DNA from: Proteles cristata cristata
Taxonomy: Eukaryota > Chordata > Mammalia > Carnivora > Hyaenidae
Assembly (NCBI GenBank): GCA_017311185.1
Contig: JAESUZ010000771.1
Location: 1,682,001-1,746,000 of the forward strand
Length of the DNA: 64,000 bases
Direction of reading: 5' to 3'
A program made the translations under genes and the position numbers. The notes under the pieces are model-generated. The model did not search any database, was not told the origin of the DNA, and worked only from the letters and a program-made list of their open reading frames with translations. Of the stretch, positions 33,431-45,464 are shown one piece after another (positions within the stretch are counted from its first letter, which is position 1; each line of letters opens with the position of its first letter).

Positions 33431-34094
33431 AAAGAATTCTCAAGAACAATTTTATTTGCTACAAATGGATTTCAAGGTCTTTAATCGGAGCTTATGTATT
33501 TTTAGTCATCAAGTACAACAAAAACAAATAGGTACAATAAATTTTAAAAGCAGAATTTAAGATTGATGATAAGACCTTATCAAGTTTTTTCAGCTTTATT
33601 GAGGTACGTTTGGCAAAATTTTAACATATTTAGAGTGTGTACCCAAGTTTTAAAGTTTGAACATTTTTGTTTCATATTGTTCATTGGGTTATGTGTATTT
33701 GGGCAAAATTTTCTTGATTGCAATGTAACATGAGAAGCCATTCAATGAGATCAATTGATTATGTAGTTCTACCCAGATACCATCCATAGACACAAAAAAA
33801 TAGCTATACCAAAAAATTATCAAAAGATAAATCACAATATTGGAAATTGTTTAAACTGTAATGATCAAACTAAAATTGGTAAACGGGCAGAGAGTGAAAC
33901 ATCAATGCACTCAGAAAGACACAGGTTCCTGTATACACTCTACAGGAACTGGTCTGTAACATCCTGGACCTCAGATGCAGTTAATCGTTTGCATCAGTTC
34001 ATGGGTATTATCATGCTTGTCCAGACAAGGCTTTTCTCTAGTTTGTTCTTTTTTTATCTTAATTCCCCAAAGCCTATCTACCCCTCACACCCTG

Positions 34095-34135
<41 letters not shown>

Positions 34136-34590
34136 CAGTTATTCTAATGCATTTATACCTTTATACACACAGGGATATACATACATGTAATAAATGTTTA
34201 TTTATGTATTACATATATATAGAACATACCTAACATATACATATATAATATATATCTCTCAAAAACATGTATTTCTGTTTGCATGTTTTTAAAACTACTA
34301 CTATTATGCTTTTTATTCTATTTTTCATTGTTTGACTCAGCACATTGATAGCTAATAATAATAAGACTCGCAGTGCATGGGCACATCTAGTCTCTTGCTT
34401 CCACATGCTACATAGTCCTGGAGTTTATCCAGTGCATTTTATAATCCCCAGAGATCAACATATACTTTGCCCCCAAATCCCTGCAAAAGCATTGAAATCT
34501 CAGATAATGCCCCCCAACTATGAGTCTGTGTGAGAGTTCTTCATGACATATATGCAGAATTGCGTACTAAACCACGAATTATATACGATT
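33431..34590. other. Unassigned AT-rich intergenic sequence
   Basis: No gene seen. 33590-33680 (cagctttattgaggtacg) looks like an old L1M 3' end. Contains the CA repeat at 34098-34133. Confidence 0.35.
34098..34133. repeat. (CA)n microsatellite
   Basis: Eighteen uninterrupted AC units. Confidence 0.97.
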
Positions 34591-34591
34591 A

Positions 34592-35068
34592 GAGATGATC
34601 CCCAACTTATAACGGTTCAACTTATGATTTTTGACTTGACGATAGTACAAAGCAGATACACATTCAGAAGAAACTGTACTTCGAAATCTTTTCCGGGTTA
34701 GCAATACATGGTAGGCTACTTGTTTGCTGTGTGCGGCAGCAGCCACAGCTCCCGTCAGCCATGCCACCATGAGGGCCAACAACCCATACACTTACCACCA
34801 TTCGGCACCTATGCAACCATTTGCTTTTCACTTTTGGCACAGTATTCAATACATTACATGAGAAAGGCAACATTTTATTATAAAATAGGCTTTGTGTTAG
34901 ATGATTTTGCCCAACGATAGACTGATGTAAGTGTTCTGAGCACATGTAAAGGTAGGATCAGGCTGAGCTATGACATTCAGGAAGTTAGGTGCATTTTTGA
35001 CTTAGGATATTTTCAACTTAGGGTGGGTTTGCTGGGACATAACCCGATTGCAAGTTGAGGAAGATCTG
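34592..35068. mobile_element. Tigger-like (Tc1/mariner) non-autonomous transposon
   Basis: About 477 bp bounded by TA on both sides (34590-34591 and 35069-35070). Terminal inverted repeats: gagatgatccccaactta at the left and caagttgaggaagatctg at the right. Inner text (agtattcaatacattacatg, aataggctttgtgttagatg, tgtaagtgttctgagcac) is typical of a Tigger-derived element. No transposase frame. Confidence 0.8.
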
Positions 35069-35084
35069 TACTCTCTGGAATGTC

Positions 35085-35600
35085 CATATTAGTCTATACC
35101 TGGGATCATTAAACTATAGTCCATCCATGCTTCAGATCTGTCCGGCAACCTTTTTTTTTTTTTTTTTTTTTTTTTGGTAAATAAAGGTCCTGGAACACAT
35201 CCATTCATTTATGTATTGTCTATAGCTGCTTTTGTGCTACAACTGCAGGCTGTAGCAGTCAGGACAGATACCATTTGGCCTGCAAAGCCAAAAATATTTA
35301 CTAGCTGGTCCTTTACAGAAAATAGACTATAACAGGGCACCTAGGTGGCTCAGTTGGTTAAGCCTCCGACTCTAGCTCAGGTCATGATCTCACAGTTAGT
35401 GGGTTTGAGCCCCACGTCAGGCTCTGTGCTGACAGCCATCTCAAAGCCTGGAGTCTGTTTCAGATTCTGTATCTTCCTCTCTTTGACCCTCCCCTGCTCA
35501 TGCTGTCTCTCTCTCTCTCTCAGAAATAAATAAAACATTAAAAATTTTTTAAAAACCCAGAAAATAGACTATATGATATTGATTCTTTGGCATTTCTTAG
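35085..35600. mobile_element. hAT-like MER fossil split by a SINE
   Basis: Reads gggatcattaaactatag, gtaaataaaggtcctgg, cattcatttatgtattgtc, ggcctgcaaagccaaaaata, ctagctggtcctttacag. This is a common mammalian non-autonomous element. A poly-T run of about 25 bases lies at 35151-35175. The SINE at 35332-35557 cuts its right end. Confidence 0.6.
35332..35557 (+). mobile_element. CAN SINE, intermediate subtype
   Basis: GACAGCCATCTCAAAGCC variant and CTCTCAGAAATAAATAAAAC tail. TSD cagaaaatagactata at 35316-35331 and 35558-35573, perfect. Confidence 0.95.
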
Positions 35601-36136
35601 GCCTCCTTTGTGGCCTTATATATGATAAATTTTTGTAAACATTACATGGATACTAAAAAAAAGAATATATTCTGTTGAGTGTAGAGTTTAATGTATATTT
35701 AACAGCTGGATATCATTAATGATATTCAGATTTTCTATATATCTGCTTACTTTTGTTTGCTGATTTATCAACCTGTAGTTAAAATCTCTGATGATGATGA
35801 TCTGTGTCTCTTAACATTCTGTTGGTTGCTATTTAATATATTTTGAGGCTATGTCGCTGCATGTCTGTTCATCATGGCCTTATGTCCTTGTTCCGTGATC
35901 CCTTTTCCCAACATACAATGATCTTTGTTTCTTCTGGTTATTTTTGTCAAGGAATCTATTTCATCAGATAGAAATATTGCTACCGAACTTTCTTTTTGTT
36001 CATATCTTTTTCTATTATTTAATGTTCAACTTATCATTTCACTTTGCTTTCAATGTGTCTCATATACATGGCACATTATCGGATCTTGTTTTATTTTGTT
36101 GTTTTATTAATCCTAGTTGAGAGCTTTCAGATTTTA

Positions 36137-36337
36137 TTTTATTTTTTTAAAATTTATTTGGGGGGGTACAAGTGGGAGAGAGGGGCAAAAGGGAAGGCGG
36201 GGGCCAAGTGAGAATCAAAAGCAGGCTCCACACTCAATGGGCAGCCCAATGCAGGGTTTGATACCACAACCCTGAGATCATGACCTGAGCCTAAATCAAT
36301 CAGGTGCTCAAGTGACTGAGACACCCAGGTGCCCCAA
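36137..36337 (-). mobile_element. CAN SINE, older
   Basis: Reverse copy, diverged middle. TSD gagctttcagatttta at 36121-36136 and gagcttctagatttta at 36338-36353. Confidence 0.9.
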
Positions 36338-36625
36338 GAGCTTCTAGATTTTAATTGATAAATTTTACTCATTTATATTTGTTGAACTTTCTGGGACTTA
36401 TCTTATATTTTCTTAAAATTATTTTCTTTTTTAATGTAATTATCTTGTATTTTCAATGTACTACATTTTTATCCTTTGCTGTTTTCTACTGGAGGGATAA
36501 AATTTAATGGTTTTTATTTTTGTTATATGATTACCCTTAAGTTTGATACTTATATTTACTTACTCCTATTTATTTAACTTATCAACATATTATCTTCCAA
36601 ACAAAACAATGACTTTAACATTCTT

Positions 36626-36832
36626 CTTTTTTTAAAAAAAAAAAAAGGTCTATTTATTTTTGAGAGAGAGAGCACGCAAGTCAGGGAGGTGCAGAGAGAG
36701 AGGGAGACAGAGGATCTGAAGAAGGTTCTGCACTAACAGCAGAGAGCCTATCGTGGGGCTCAAATTCAGGAACTGTGAGATCATAACCTGAGCCAAAATC
36801 ACTCTTAACTGACTGAGCCACCAAGGTGCCCT
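36626..36832 (-). mobile_element. CAN SINE, older
   Basis: Reverse copy. TSD gactttaacattctt at 36611-36625 and ggctttaacatactt at 36833-36847. Confidence 0.9.
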
Positions 36833-37213
36833 GGCTTTAACATACTTTTATGTCCCTTAGGACCATGAACACTTGCCAGTTTATTTAATTGCCCTTGTAC
36901 GTCCCATACACATGGTAGCACCCTCTTGGTTTGTTTATTTCTCTTATTTGAACACTTCCCCTAAGAGCATTTTCAGTGTTCTTTATGTGATGACCTCTAA
37001 GGCCTTTTGTGCCACAGAGTATCTTTATTATAGACTCACATTTAGATTATAACATGGATGCATAAAAAATTCTGGAATTGAAGTTCTTTTTGTTTAATAT
37101 TCTAAAATTGTTATCCCATTGACCTGGATCCACTTTTTCCGGGGGGGTGGGGGGGAATGTCAATATTATTCTTGTTCCTTTGTAGCTCATTTACTCTGGA
37201 GATTCTTTGTCTT

Positions 37214-37415
37214 TTTTTTTTTTTTAATGTTTATTTATTTATTGGGGGGGGCAAGGAGAGAGGGAGAGAGAGAATACAAAGCAGGCTTGGAGCCCAATGT
37301 GTGTGTGGGGGGGTCAATCCCACAAACTGTGAGATCATGAGCTGAGCTGAAATCCTGTGATCATGACCTGAAATCAAAAGTCAGAGGCTTAACTGACTGA
37401 GCCACCCAGGCGCCC
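37214..37415 (-). mobile_element. CAN SINE with G-rich expansions
   Basis: Reverse copy with G runs at 37243-37250 and 37308-37314. TSD ctggagattctttgtctt at 37196-37213 and, with one mismatch, 37416-37433. Confidence 0.92.
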
Positions 37416-37969
37416 CTGGAGATTGTTTGTCTTTAATGTTTTGGGGAAGATAATTCTGTCTTTTTCTTTGATGTTCTTATATTTCACTATAACGTGTATA
37501 AATGTGACTTTTTTTCTCAGCTACCCGGCTTGACATGTAATAAAACTTTTCAACTCTGGGAACCTTATCATCATTATTATTTCAAACATAACTTATTCTG
37601 GGACTCCTGCTATCTGGATGTTAACATTTCTACTTCACTGCTTCATATCTCTTAGCTTGCATTTTATATATTACATTTTCAGCTACCTCTTGGGAGAAAT
37701 TTTTAATGTGATCTTTTGACCCACTAATTTGTTCTTTGGGTGAATCCATGCTGCCATTTCTCCCATCTATTTTAATATATAAATGCACACATATATAATC
37801 CAACTATATATTATATATATTATATCCCATCTGTTATTTCAACCATGCTTTTCTAGCTTTTTCATTGTATTCTTTTTAGTGAGTCTTTTTTCTTGATTCA
37901 TATTATTAAATAATCTCTTCTATTGTTCCCAGTCTTTTTTTTCCTCATTTTCCTTGAAAATAATCACTT

Positions 37970-38760
37970 TATTGCCATTAAAAATAATTACTTCATGGCA
38001 ACTTTTTAAGTGCTGTAAGATACAGAAGAAAGAATCACAAAAACCGCAAGGAAAATAAAAGTGACATTTTCTTCTAAGCCCAACTGTCATTCAAATCCAT
38101 AGGCAACAGATATGCAGCTTTGAACATAAAAGATTTCTGAGAGTTCCTACAAGTTCAAACGGAGGATTCTATTAGAAGATAAATTTAGGTCTACCTAAAT
38201 GGAAATGGCTGCACCAGCAGAATTGGCAGAGAGTACTGGATGTATGTTACGGTGGACCAAGACGGGACACATGCAGTGACTATCGTGGAAGAACAGATTA
38301 GAAACGATCTAGAAATGATATAACTGACAAAAATTCAGAGGGGAAGAGGGCACAAAGATAGGATAAGGTATAAACACATTGTGGCATAAATGTGTCTCTT
38401 CATCTTTAATAGCTTGGACTACAAAGTTGCCAAATCAAGTGAAAGAAGTGTATTTAATAATATCAAGTTTAGGGGCACCTGGGTGGCTCAGTCTGTTAAA
38501 CATCTGACTCTTGGTTTCATCTCAGGTCTTGATCTCACGGTTTGTGAGTTTGAGCCACACGTCAGGCTCTGCATTGACAGTACAGAACGGGCTTAGGGTT
38601 CCTTTCTGCCTCTCTGTCTGCCCTTTCTCTCTCTCGAAATAAATAAATAAACATTTTTTAAAAGAGTACAAAGTTTAACTCTAAGAAAATAAAACTATCA
38701 ATTAAAATGAAGTGGGGGTAAAGGAAAGGGGAAGGAAGTAGAAATATTCTAATTTTACCA
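37970..38760 (+). mobile_element. HAL1-like element with SINE
   Basis: Follows the HAL1 3' course: agcccaactgtcattcaaat, ggcaacagatatgcagc, ctagaaatgatataactgac, gttgccaaatcaagtg, agtgtatttaataatatcaag. A SINE lies at 38471-38668. Confidence 0.55.
38471..38668 (+). mobile_element. CAN SINE, older subtype
   Basis: Starts AGGGGCACCTGGGTGGCTCAG and lacks the central GAGCCTGGAGCC wording (reads GACAGTACAGAACGGGC). Ends AATAAATAAATAAAC. Flanking caagttta/aaagttta suggests a short TSD. Confidence 0.88.
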
Positions 38761-38819
38761 TTGTTCATAGTGGAAAATTAATAGACTCTACCTAAAGAAA
38801 TACAAGATTACGATAATAC

Positions 38820-38933
38820 GTAAATATAAAAAAGGAAAGAAATAACAAGTGTTAGTGAGGATGTGGAGAAAAGGAAACCCTTTTGCACTGTCGGTGGCAA
38901 TGTAAATTAATATGATCATTACAAAAAACAGTA
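38820..38933 (+). mobile_element. Old L1 ORF2 fragment
   Basis: Reads aacaagtgttagtgaggatg, tggagaaaaggaaaccc, tgcactgtcggtggcaatg, an L1 ORF2 C-terminal signature. Confidence 0.6.
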
Positions 38934-39113
38934 TGAGAGACAGAGTGTGAGCCAGGGAGGGGCAGAGAGAGAGGAGACACAGAATCCGAAGCAGGCTCCA
39001 GTCTCTGAGCTGTCAGCACAGAGCCCAGAGCGGAGCTCAAACTCACAAACTGTGAGATCATGACCTGAGCTGAAGTCAGAGGCTGAGCTGACTGAGCTAC
39101 CCAGGTGCCCCAC
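38934..39113 (-). mobile_element. CAN SINE, basal subtype, tail-truncated
   Basis: Reverse copy with head CTACCCAGGTGCCCC at 39113. The T-rich tail and AATAAA part are missing on the left, where it joins L1 text directly. Confidence 0.88.
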
Positions 39114-39162
39114 GGTAAAAATATATTAAAGCTAAAAAAAGAGTAGAAAACAAAATATTACA

Positions 39163-39399
39163 GGGGCACCTGAGTGGCCCAGTTGGTTAAGCCTTCAACT
39201 AAGGCTCAGGTCATGATCTCACAGTTTGTGAGCTTGAGCCCCGCACTGGGCTCTATGCTGACAACTCAGAGCCTGGAGCCTGCTTTGGATTCTGTGTCTC
39301 CCTCTCTCTCTGCCCCTCCCCCACTCTCTCTCTCTGTTTCTCTGTCTCTTTCTCTCTCTCTCAAAAATAAACATTAAAAATTCTTTAAAAAACAAAAAT
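39163..39399 (+). mobile_element. CAN SINE, basal subtype
   Basis: GACAACTCAGAGCC middle and a long CT-rich zone. TSD caaaatattacag at 39151-39163 and aaaatattatag at 39400-39411. Confidence 0.93.
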
Positions 39400-39411
39400 A
39401 AAATATTATAG

Positions 39412-39845
39412 AAATAGAGCTACAGCCTTCTATTAATTAATGTAAATGAGCCAAATTTCAATTTTAAGACAAAAAGACTTTCAGATTCCCTCACAAAACA
39501 AAAGCCAACTGTTCACTATAGTCTCAAGACAAACCTAAAACAAATTGTCATGCTTACACTTCCTCTCATCCCTGACTTTTAGTGGATGCTTTTTTATTTT
39601 CCATTGTGAAGGTTTACAACATAGACATTTCGTTCCTAACCGGACTTTCTTTAAGTGTTTATTCCTAGCTCTGTGTTCAAATTGGTATTGCAAATAACCC
39701 TTCCAAACATCATTTCTAGTTCTTTGTTTTGATTCCTCTCTTGATTCTATTTCTATCATTAACTATTTTTTTCAGTAAAGACTTATACAACAACAGCAGC
39801 AGCAACAACAAAAATGACAGCAGTACAAAATATTTTAACATTGGT
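39412..39845. other. Unassigned intergenic sequence
   Basis: No gene. Includes a short CAA/CAG-rich run at 39788-39815. Confidence 0.3.
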
Positions 39846-39847
39846 TC

Positions 39848-39965
39848 TGCAGCTCACTATGTGCAGAGAACTGTGCCCAGGGACTGTAAATCATGTCATT
39901 TAGCCCTCAAAACAACCCTGTCTTGAAACTATTATTATCTCTATTTTATGGTTACTCATTCCTTC
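39848..39965 (-). mobile_element. MIR SINE fragment (reverse)
   Basis: Reverse MIR order: cactatgtgcagagaactg, catttagccctcaaaacaacc, ctattattatctctatttta. Confidence 0.75.
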
Positions 39966-40445
39966 AACACAGTAATTTTGCTCTCTTCTGGCTTCTGCAT
40001 CTAAAATTGCTTATCTTTACCCCCCACCCCAGCATTTACATTTTATCTTCAAGAGTGTAGAAGGTTATTATACAAAGGACAATGTCTTCATTTGAACTTA
40101 GCCAACAAAAGGCTCCACCATGCTTAGAGGGCAGTGGGAGATTAAAGATAATAGCAATTTATTTTCTTAATAGCAAAGTTTTATTCTAGCACATCTGGGA
40201 GTTCCTCTGAATAAGCCCTGAAAAATTACTAAAGACCCTCCATTTACTAAAGCGTGAAAGGAGAGCTTGAGGTGTGGTAGTGCAGGGCTGGAAGCAAGGG
40301 ATTTTCTTTCATGGGTAGGATTAAGTGTAGCTAAAGGAAGATCAGACCAGAACTTTAAAGTACTCAAGTCTGTGTGAGCCGTGAACAAGGAATGCTTTAT
40401 CTGAAGTTACAGTTCTGAAGGCAAATGCTGAAAAAATATTGCTTT
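39966..40445. other. Unassigned intergenic sequence
   Basis: I see no gene or named repeat here. Confidence 0.3.
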
Positions 40446-40465
40446 AAAAATTATTGGTAATTGGA

Positions 40466-40717
40466 GGGCACCTGGGTGGTTCAGTCGGTTAAGCGTCTGA
40501 CTTCAGCTCAGGTCATGATCTAACGGTTCATGGGTTTGAGCTCCGCATCGGGCTCTGTGCTGACAGCTAGCTCAGAGCCTGGAGCCTGCTTCCGATTCTG
40601 TGTCTCCCTCTCTCTCTGACCCTCCCCTGCTCATGCTGTCTCTCTCTCTCTCTCTCAAAAATAAAATAAAATAAAATAAAATAAAATAAAATAAAATAAA
40701 ATAAAATAAATAAAAAT
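40466..40717 (+). mobile_element. CAN SINE with expanded (AAAAT)n tail
   Basis: Intermediate subtype (GACAGCTAGCTCAG). The A-tail has become a pentanucleotide (AAAAT)n run at about 40658-40712. TSD aaaaattattggtaattgga at 40446-40465 and 40718-40737, a perfect 20-bp match. Confidence 0.96.
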
Positions 40718-40737
40718 AAAAATTATTGGTAATTGGA

Positions 40738-41084
40738 ATCATCCCCCAATCCTGGAGCTTATTATATATTTCCCCAGTTGCGATAGTAAAGAAAAAGGCA
40801 CAAAATTGATTTGTGTGGATTACCATATTCTTAATTGCATCTTTCTCTACTGCTTCTGGGATGTTTGAAGAATAATTACCTTCTTCTTTTACTTTTCTTT
40901 AAAATACTAGTTATGGCAAAGTTCTTCCTCCTACTCATTCCCACCTCTCACTATTGTAAGTGGGTGTGGAGGTGGTAGTTAAATTTATCATTCACTCCAT
41001 AGGTTGAAGAATATTGGAATTAAGAGAGACTAGATGAGGAATGGGCAATCTCCGAGATACATGATTCAAAAATGAAAACAGTAA
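40738..41084. other. Unassigned intergenic sequence
   Basis: I see nothing specific in this stretch. Confidence 0.3.
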
Positions 41085-41235
41085 AGCATAGTGAATAAGA
41101 ACCATGGACTTGGGAGCCACAAACTCGGGTTCAAAATGCAGGCTCTGCCATACAACCTATGCGCCCCTGTGAGGATTAAATGAGTTAATACATCTAAAGT
41201 ACGTAGAAAAATGCCTGCGACACAGTAGATGCTAA
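41085..41235 (+). mobile_element. MIR SINE (forward)
   Basis: Forward MIR order: gcatagtgaataagaaccatgg, gggttcaaaatgcaggctctg, gaggattaaatgagttaatac, aaatgcctgcgacacagtag. Part of the core is missing. Confidence 0.8.
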
Positions 41236-43118
41236 AGAAAAAACATAATGGTCCCAAGCTTTTATCTCAAGGTGCTGAACATGACTTTATATTGGTTCCT
41301 AGGAAGCATTTTGTGTTTTCCAATTAGTGGCATAGAGCAGACCCTTAAATATAAGTATTATTAGACTACCTCCAACATTCACAGGTGTCCTTGAAACATT
41401 GGTTTTCTTAGTGATGAGGCACCAGGTGAAACAACTCTCCTTTCATTCCGGATGGAGAGTATCGCAACATACCCCAGATCGTTTCACACTCCATCCATCC
41501 AAGAATTTCCGTAAAGTGGAAGACTCCTGCATTTCACAGGATAATCTCTTTGTTCACTCCCTACACATGAAACTTGACAAAGTACCCTATGTACGTGTGG
41601 ACCTTTGTTCTCCAGGACCTTTGGTATGACGGTATCATTCTTGCAAAGCAACATGCTGTCCTTTGGACTGGAGATGGAATCAAGGACACTGCGGAGTTCC
41701 GGAGCCCCATTTGGTTGTGGGGGCTCCCAGGCTCTGTTCCTGATTCTTCAGCCACCTGACTTTACAGCCTCTGGTTTAGTTTTTTTCTGTGTGTAAAGTT
41801 GATCAAGGCTGGTTTATGGAAGGGGCCAAAAAAAAAGATTAGGAAAAGACCCAGAATGGGCTATCCAGTGGTGGCAGAGAATGACAACAGTCTTGGATGA
41901 CAGGTGCAGCACAATCAGGGTCCATACTGTACATAAAACCCTGCGTTCCCAGCAGATTGGATCTGTTTATATTCATTTTTAAAAAGTGGCAATGGGGGTG
42001 GGGGTGGTAAGGAACAAGCAAACAGACTAAAAATGAAACCATCTTATTCCCTTTTTTATGCAGCTTCTGGAACCCACTCAAGTGGTAAGACATCCTATTC
42101 CAAGGAAGAGAAATGCTTTTCATTACTTGGCAATAAGCTGGATTGGCAATTTATTAGCATCTATTTTAGCATTTCAGGCATCTCACGTAATGACAGGAGA
42201 GGATGATCAACATTTATGGAAAAACATTTAGGAACTTCCATAAATTTGTGTTTCCTGTACAGAGCAGTGACAATCCGGAGATGTAATGACGATTTTGAAA
42301 TCTGGGTGTAGGAATTAGGAATTCCTTTGAAATCGGTCCAGGCTTGTCAGTGCCTTTGAAAAGCATATGGCTAAAGGCAGCAATGATAATAAAAACCCAA
42401 GGAGGCACAGCTCAATCATTCAGTTGCTTCACCACCACCCCCCAGCTGCCTTTGCGATCCGTCTATTATATGCTCTCCGGGCCATTGGCAGGAAATCTGT
42501 AAATGTCAATGTGAGAAGTTTCTGGTGCATTATTATAGCAGGCAGCATTATTGTTTTTTTCTCCTTTAAAAAATATTTTGGCAAGATACCTGAGACTCTG
42601 GAATGGGCCGCCAAATCACAGTAGGATTCCAGATGGTTGAGATTCCGGCTCCTGATGCCCTGATGTCTCCCCCTCCCTCCCCTCTTAGATATTTTCATTT
42701 GTGTTCTCCTCAGAGATAAATATTTTTATGTCAATCAGCCTCAATACTGGTCATTCTTGAACATTTCTGGGTTAACCTGGAGGTGAATGAGCTCAATTGC
42801 ATACACTCAGGAGGTTCAGCCTTCATCCCTCCTCTTTCCAGGCTCCTCTTGCCCCTTTCAGCAGCCTCCCCCACTATCTCTCCCACTGAGGTGTCCTGTG
42901 AGGACCTGACCTACTAATGTTCCCTCTTTCTTCCCCCATTTATCTGGCTGGCCCCTAATATGTGCTCAAGCATTGGCAGAGTGGTGTGTGAGCTTCTTTG
43001 TGATCCTGCCCTGACCTCTACGGTGTGGGTGAGTGCCCTTCTCTGGGCTCGTGTGGCAAAGCATGTCGTCCTCCATTGCAGGAATAGAATGTAGTGATCA
43101 CACATGGAGACTTTAATC
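41236..43118. other. Largest apparently repeat-poor stretch
   Basis: No gene seen. I recognise no young SINE or L1 here. The part 42100-42720 is AT-rich unique sequence with many homeodomain-like cores, discussed in the findings. Confidence 0.45.
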
Positions 43119-43332
43119 AGACTTGTTGCAGCTCTGGTCTCTGCCTCTTGATCTGTGTGACCTCAGTCTAGGCACTCAATCTCTCGAAGCCTCGGTCCCC
43201 TCATCTGAAAACTGGCCATACTAAAATTACCTTCGTTTGCCTGTTGGAAGGACTAAACAAGATAAAGCTTGTAACATGGGTGGGATAGCACCTGTATATA
43301 GTAATTGTTCTGTGGACATTTAGCTCTTGTCA
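43119..43332 (+). mobile_element. MIR SINE (forward)
   Basis: Reads gatctgtgtgacctcagtc, cactcaatctctcgaagcct, ggtcccctcatctgaaaact, then a diverged 3' part with ggatagcacctgtatatag. Confidence 0.75.
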
Positions 43333-43702
43333 TTGCTATTCTGACAGAGCTTTATTTCAACCATTGGCTGGATGCCTGACTCCCATTCTGGATGATAAGC
43401 TCCTTGAGAGCAGGGACTATAGTTTTGACATCTCTGACTCCCAATCCCTAACTCAGTAGGTATTAATATATCCTGCTCAAAGGGTATTTGTATGTTTCAG
43501 TGGGGCTGTTGGAAGGACTATGTCCTAGATAAAAGATATGATTTTAATCAGGGACACTTCAGTTATATGGAAGACAGGTATATTTCTACTACTTTACTCG
43601 TATGTCCATTTTTGCCCCTAAGGAAGGAAATACCACATATTAGTCCTTTCTGAGAGTGGAGGAGTTGCTCAACGCCTAGGACATTCCTGAGCCATGTTTC
43701 AC
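43333..43702. other. Unassigned intergenic sequence
   Basis: 43370-43470 (ggatgataagctccttgagagcag) resembles an L2 3' end fragment. Otherwise nothing seen. Confidence 0.35.
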
Positions 43703-43718
43703 TGGTAGACAAAACTTT

Positions 43719-43949
43719 CATTTTATTTTATTTTATTTTTTAATATTTTATTTATTTCTAGGAGAGAGAGAGAGAGCATGAGCAGGGGAGGGTCAGAGAG
43801 AGAGGGAGATACAGACTCTGAAACAGGCTCCAGGCTCTGAGCTGGCAGTCAGCACAGAGCCCGACACGGGGCTCGAACCCACGAACCGCGAGATCATGAC
43901 CTAAGCAAAAGTCGGACGCTTAACCGACTAAGCCACCCAGGCGCCCCAG
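43719..43949 (-). mobile_element. CAN SINE, derived subtype
   Basis: Nearly consensus reverse copy with TTTTA-type tail. TSD tggtagacaaaacttt at 43703-43718 and 43950-43965, perfect. Confidence 0.96.
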
Positions 43950-43965
43950 TGGTAGACAAAACTTT

Positions 43966-44730
43966 TAACTGGTGGGAGTTTGAGCTCCACTCTTTTACTC
44001 CCTGCATGGATGCAGGCTTGGTTATCCTTCTGGTCAACCCCCTTGTTCCATATTCTCTACCTGGACCTGTGGGAGGGAGGAGTGTGTGTAGACTCTGCGG
44101 GCTGAATTATCCTCACTTCAGAAAAGACAGCATAGGAGGCACCGCGTAGGCTTTCAGAACTAAGCCTAATGCTCCAGCCCAGAGAAGCCCTGCTTTTGGT
44201 AGGTGACCTTTACTTGTGCACTATTAACAATGTGATGCTCTATTAACATAGATGCCCACCTCTGTGTATAGCTGACGGAACCTCAAAATAGATAAGGGAC
44301 ACATGATATAATTCATACAACAAAATCCCACCTGAAATTGAACTTGTTGTGCTCATGAACATTTTAAGAGTACATGACCCCTCCCAGGGATTACAGAAAG
44401 GATGGCAGCGTTAATTCAGATATTTCTGAGACATTTGAAGAAAGTTTTGAGATGGGCCAGAGCAGGGGAGTTTTTCACATTACTCTCTATTCTCCTGTTC
44501 TACTTAAATCATGTATGTTGAGCCTATGTGACTTCAACAGTAAAAAGGAGGTGACTGAAAGAAAAGAGGCATTTTCTGGTTGGGCAGCAGTGAATAGGAG
44601 CCAGTGCAGGGAAATCACCTCTTCCCTCATTCTTCTTTGAGTCCTATTCCAAGAGTCCTTCCTTCCACATTCTGTTTCTTTCTTTGAGCCACACCACCTT
44701 CTCTCCCAGAACCCTCTCCATTTGTAAATA
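43966..44730. other. Unassigned intergenic sequence
   Basis: No supported gene. An 88-codon ORF at 44374-44640 has no recognisable features. Confidence 0.3.
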
Positions 44731-44855
44731 GATAGCCCTTGGCTGGAAGTCAAGTGCCCTGGACTCTTGTCCAGCTCTGCTCCTAACTCACCAGCCTAGG
44801 GACCTTGAATCCTTAACTTCTTTAAGAGTCCATTTCTCATCTGGAAAGCAGATAT
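44731..44855 (+). mobile_element. MIR SINE fragment (forward)
   Basis: Reads ggaagtcaagtgccctggac, ccagctctgctcctaactca, cttgaatccttaacttct, ccatttctcatctggaaagc. Confidence 0.65.
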
Positions 44856-44870
44856 AAATACTTAGCTCCC

Positions 44871-45091
44871 CGGGCACCTCGGTGGCTCAGTCAGTTAAGC
44901 ATCTGACTTTTGATTTCAGCTCAGGTCATAATCTCACAGTTTGTAAGATCAAGCCCCACATTGGGCTCTGTGCTGACAGCATATGAGCCTGCTTGGGATT
45001 CTCTCTCACCCCCGATCTTCCCCTGCTCTCTCTCTCTCTCTCAAATTAAAGAAATAAATACTTTAAATACATTAAATAAATACATTAAAAA
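44871..45091 (+). mobile_element. CAN SINE, older subtype
   Basis: Head CGGGCACCTCGGTGGCTCAG; the middle reads GACAGCATATGAGCCTGC. TSD aaatacttagctccc (44856-44870) and aaatacttcgctctt (45092-45106). Confidence 0.9.
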
Positions 45092-45114
45092 AAATACTTC
45101 GCTCTTAGGAGACT

Positions 45115-45395
45115 GTCAGATCATCAGTGTGAGTCCTAATCCAATTTGACTGTTGTTATTACAAAAGGGAAAATTTGGACAGACATGTGTACAGAGGTAA
45201 GATAATATGAAGAGACACAGAGAGAAGACAGCCACCTACAAGCCAAGGGATGGCTGAGGCTACCAGAAGCTGGGAGGCATACCTGGACAGGTCCTTCTCT
45301 ACTTCTTTCAGAGGGAGCATGGCCCTGCTGACACCTTGCTTTCAGACTCTGGCTTTTGTTATGGCAGCCCTAGGAAGCTAACATGGCATTAAACG
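45115..45395 (+). mobile_element. MLT1-type MaLR LTR fragment
   Basis: Recognisable course: gggaaaatttggacagacatg, agagacacagagagaagac, gccacctacaagccaaggg, ctgctgacaccttgctttcag, ttatggcagccctaggaagc. The 5' part of the LTR is incomplete. Confidence 0.75.
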
Positions 45396-45464
45396 TCCTC
45401 AAGATTTGTCACTGCAGCCAGATGTTCTGTTGCTGCCAAAAAGATTGCTAATTGATACACTTGA

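Larger units (their letters stand above)
35601..37965 (-). mobile_element. Old L1M LINE, antisense, with three SINEs
   Basis: Reversed ORF2-type text in order (gaatatattctgttgagtg, ctgtagttaaaatctctgatg, tgatctttgtttcttctgg, catggcacattatcggatc) and further AT-rich L1 text to about 37960. SINEs at 36137, 36626 and 37214 interrupt it. Confidence 0.6.
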
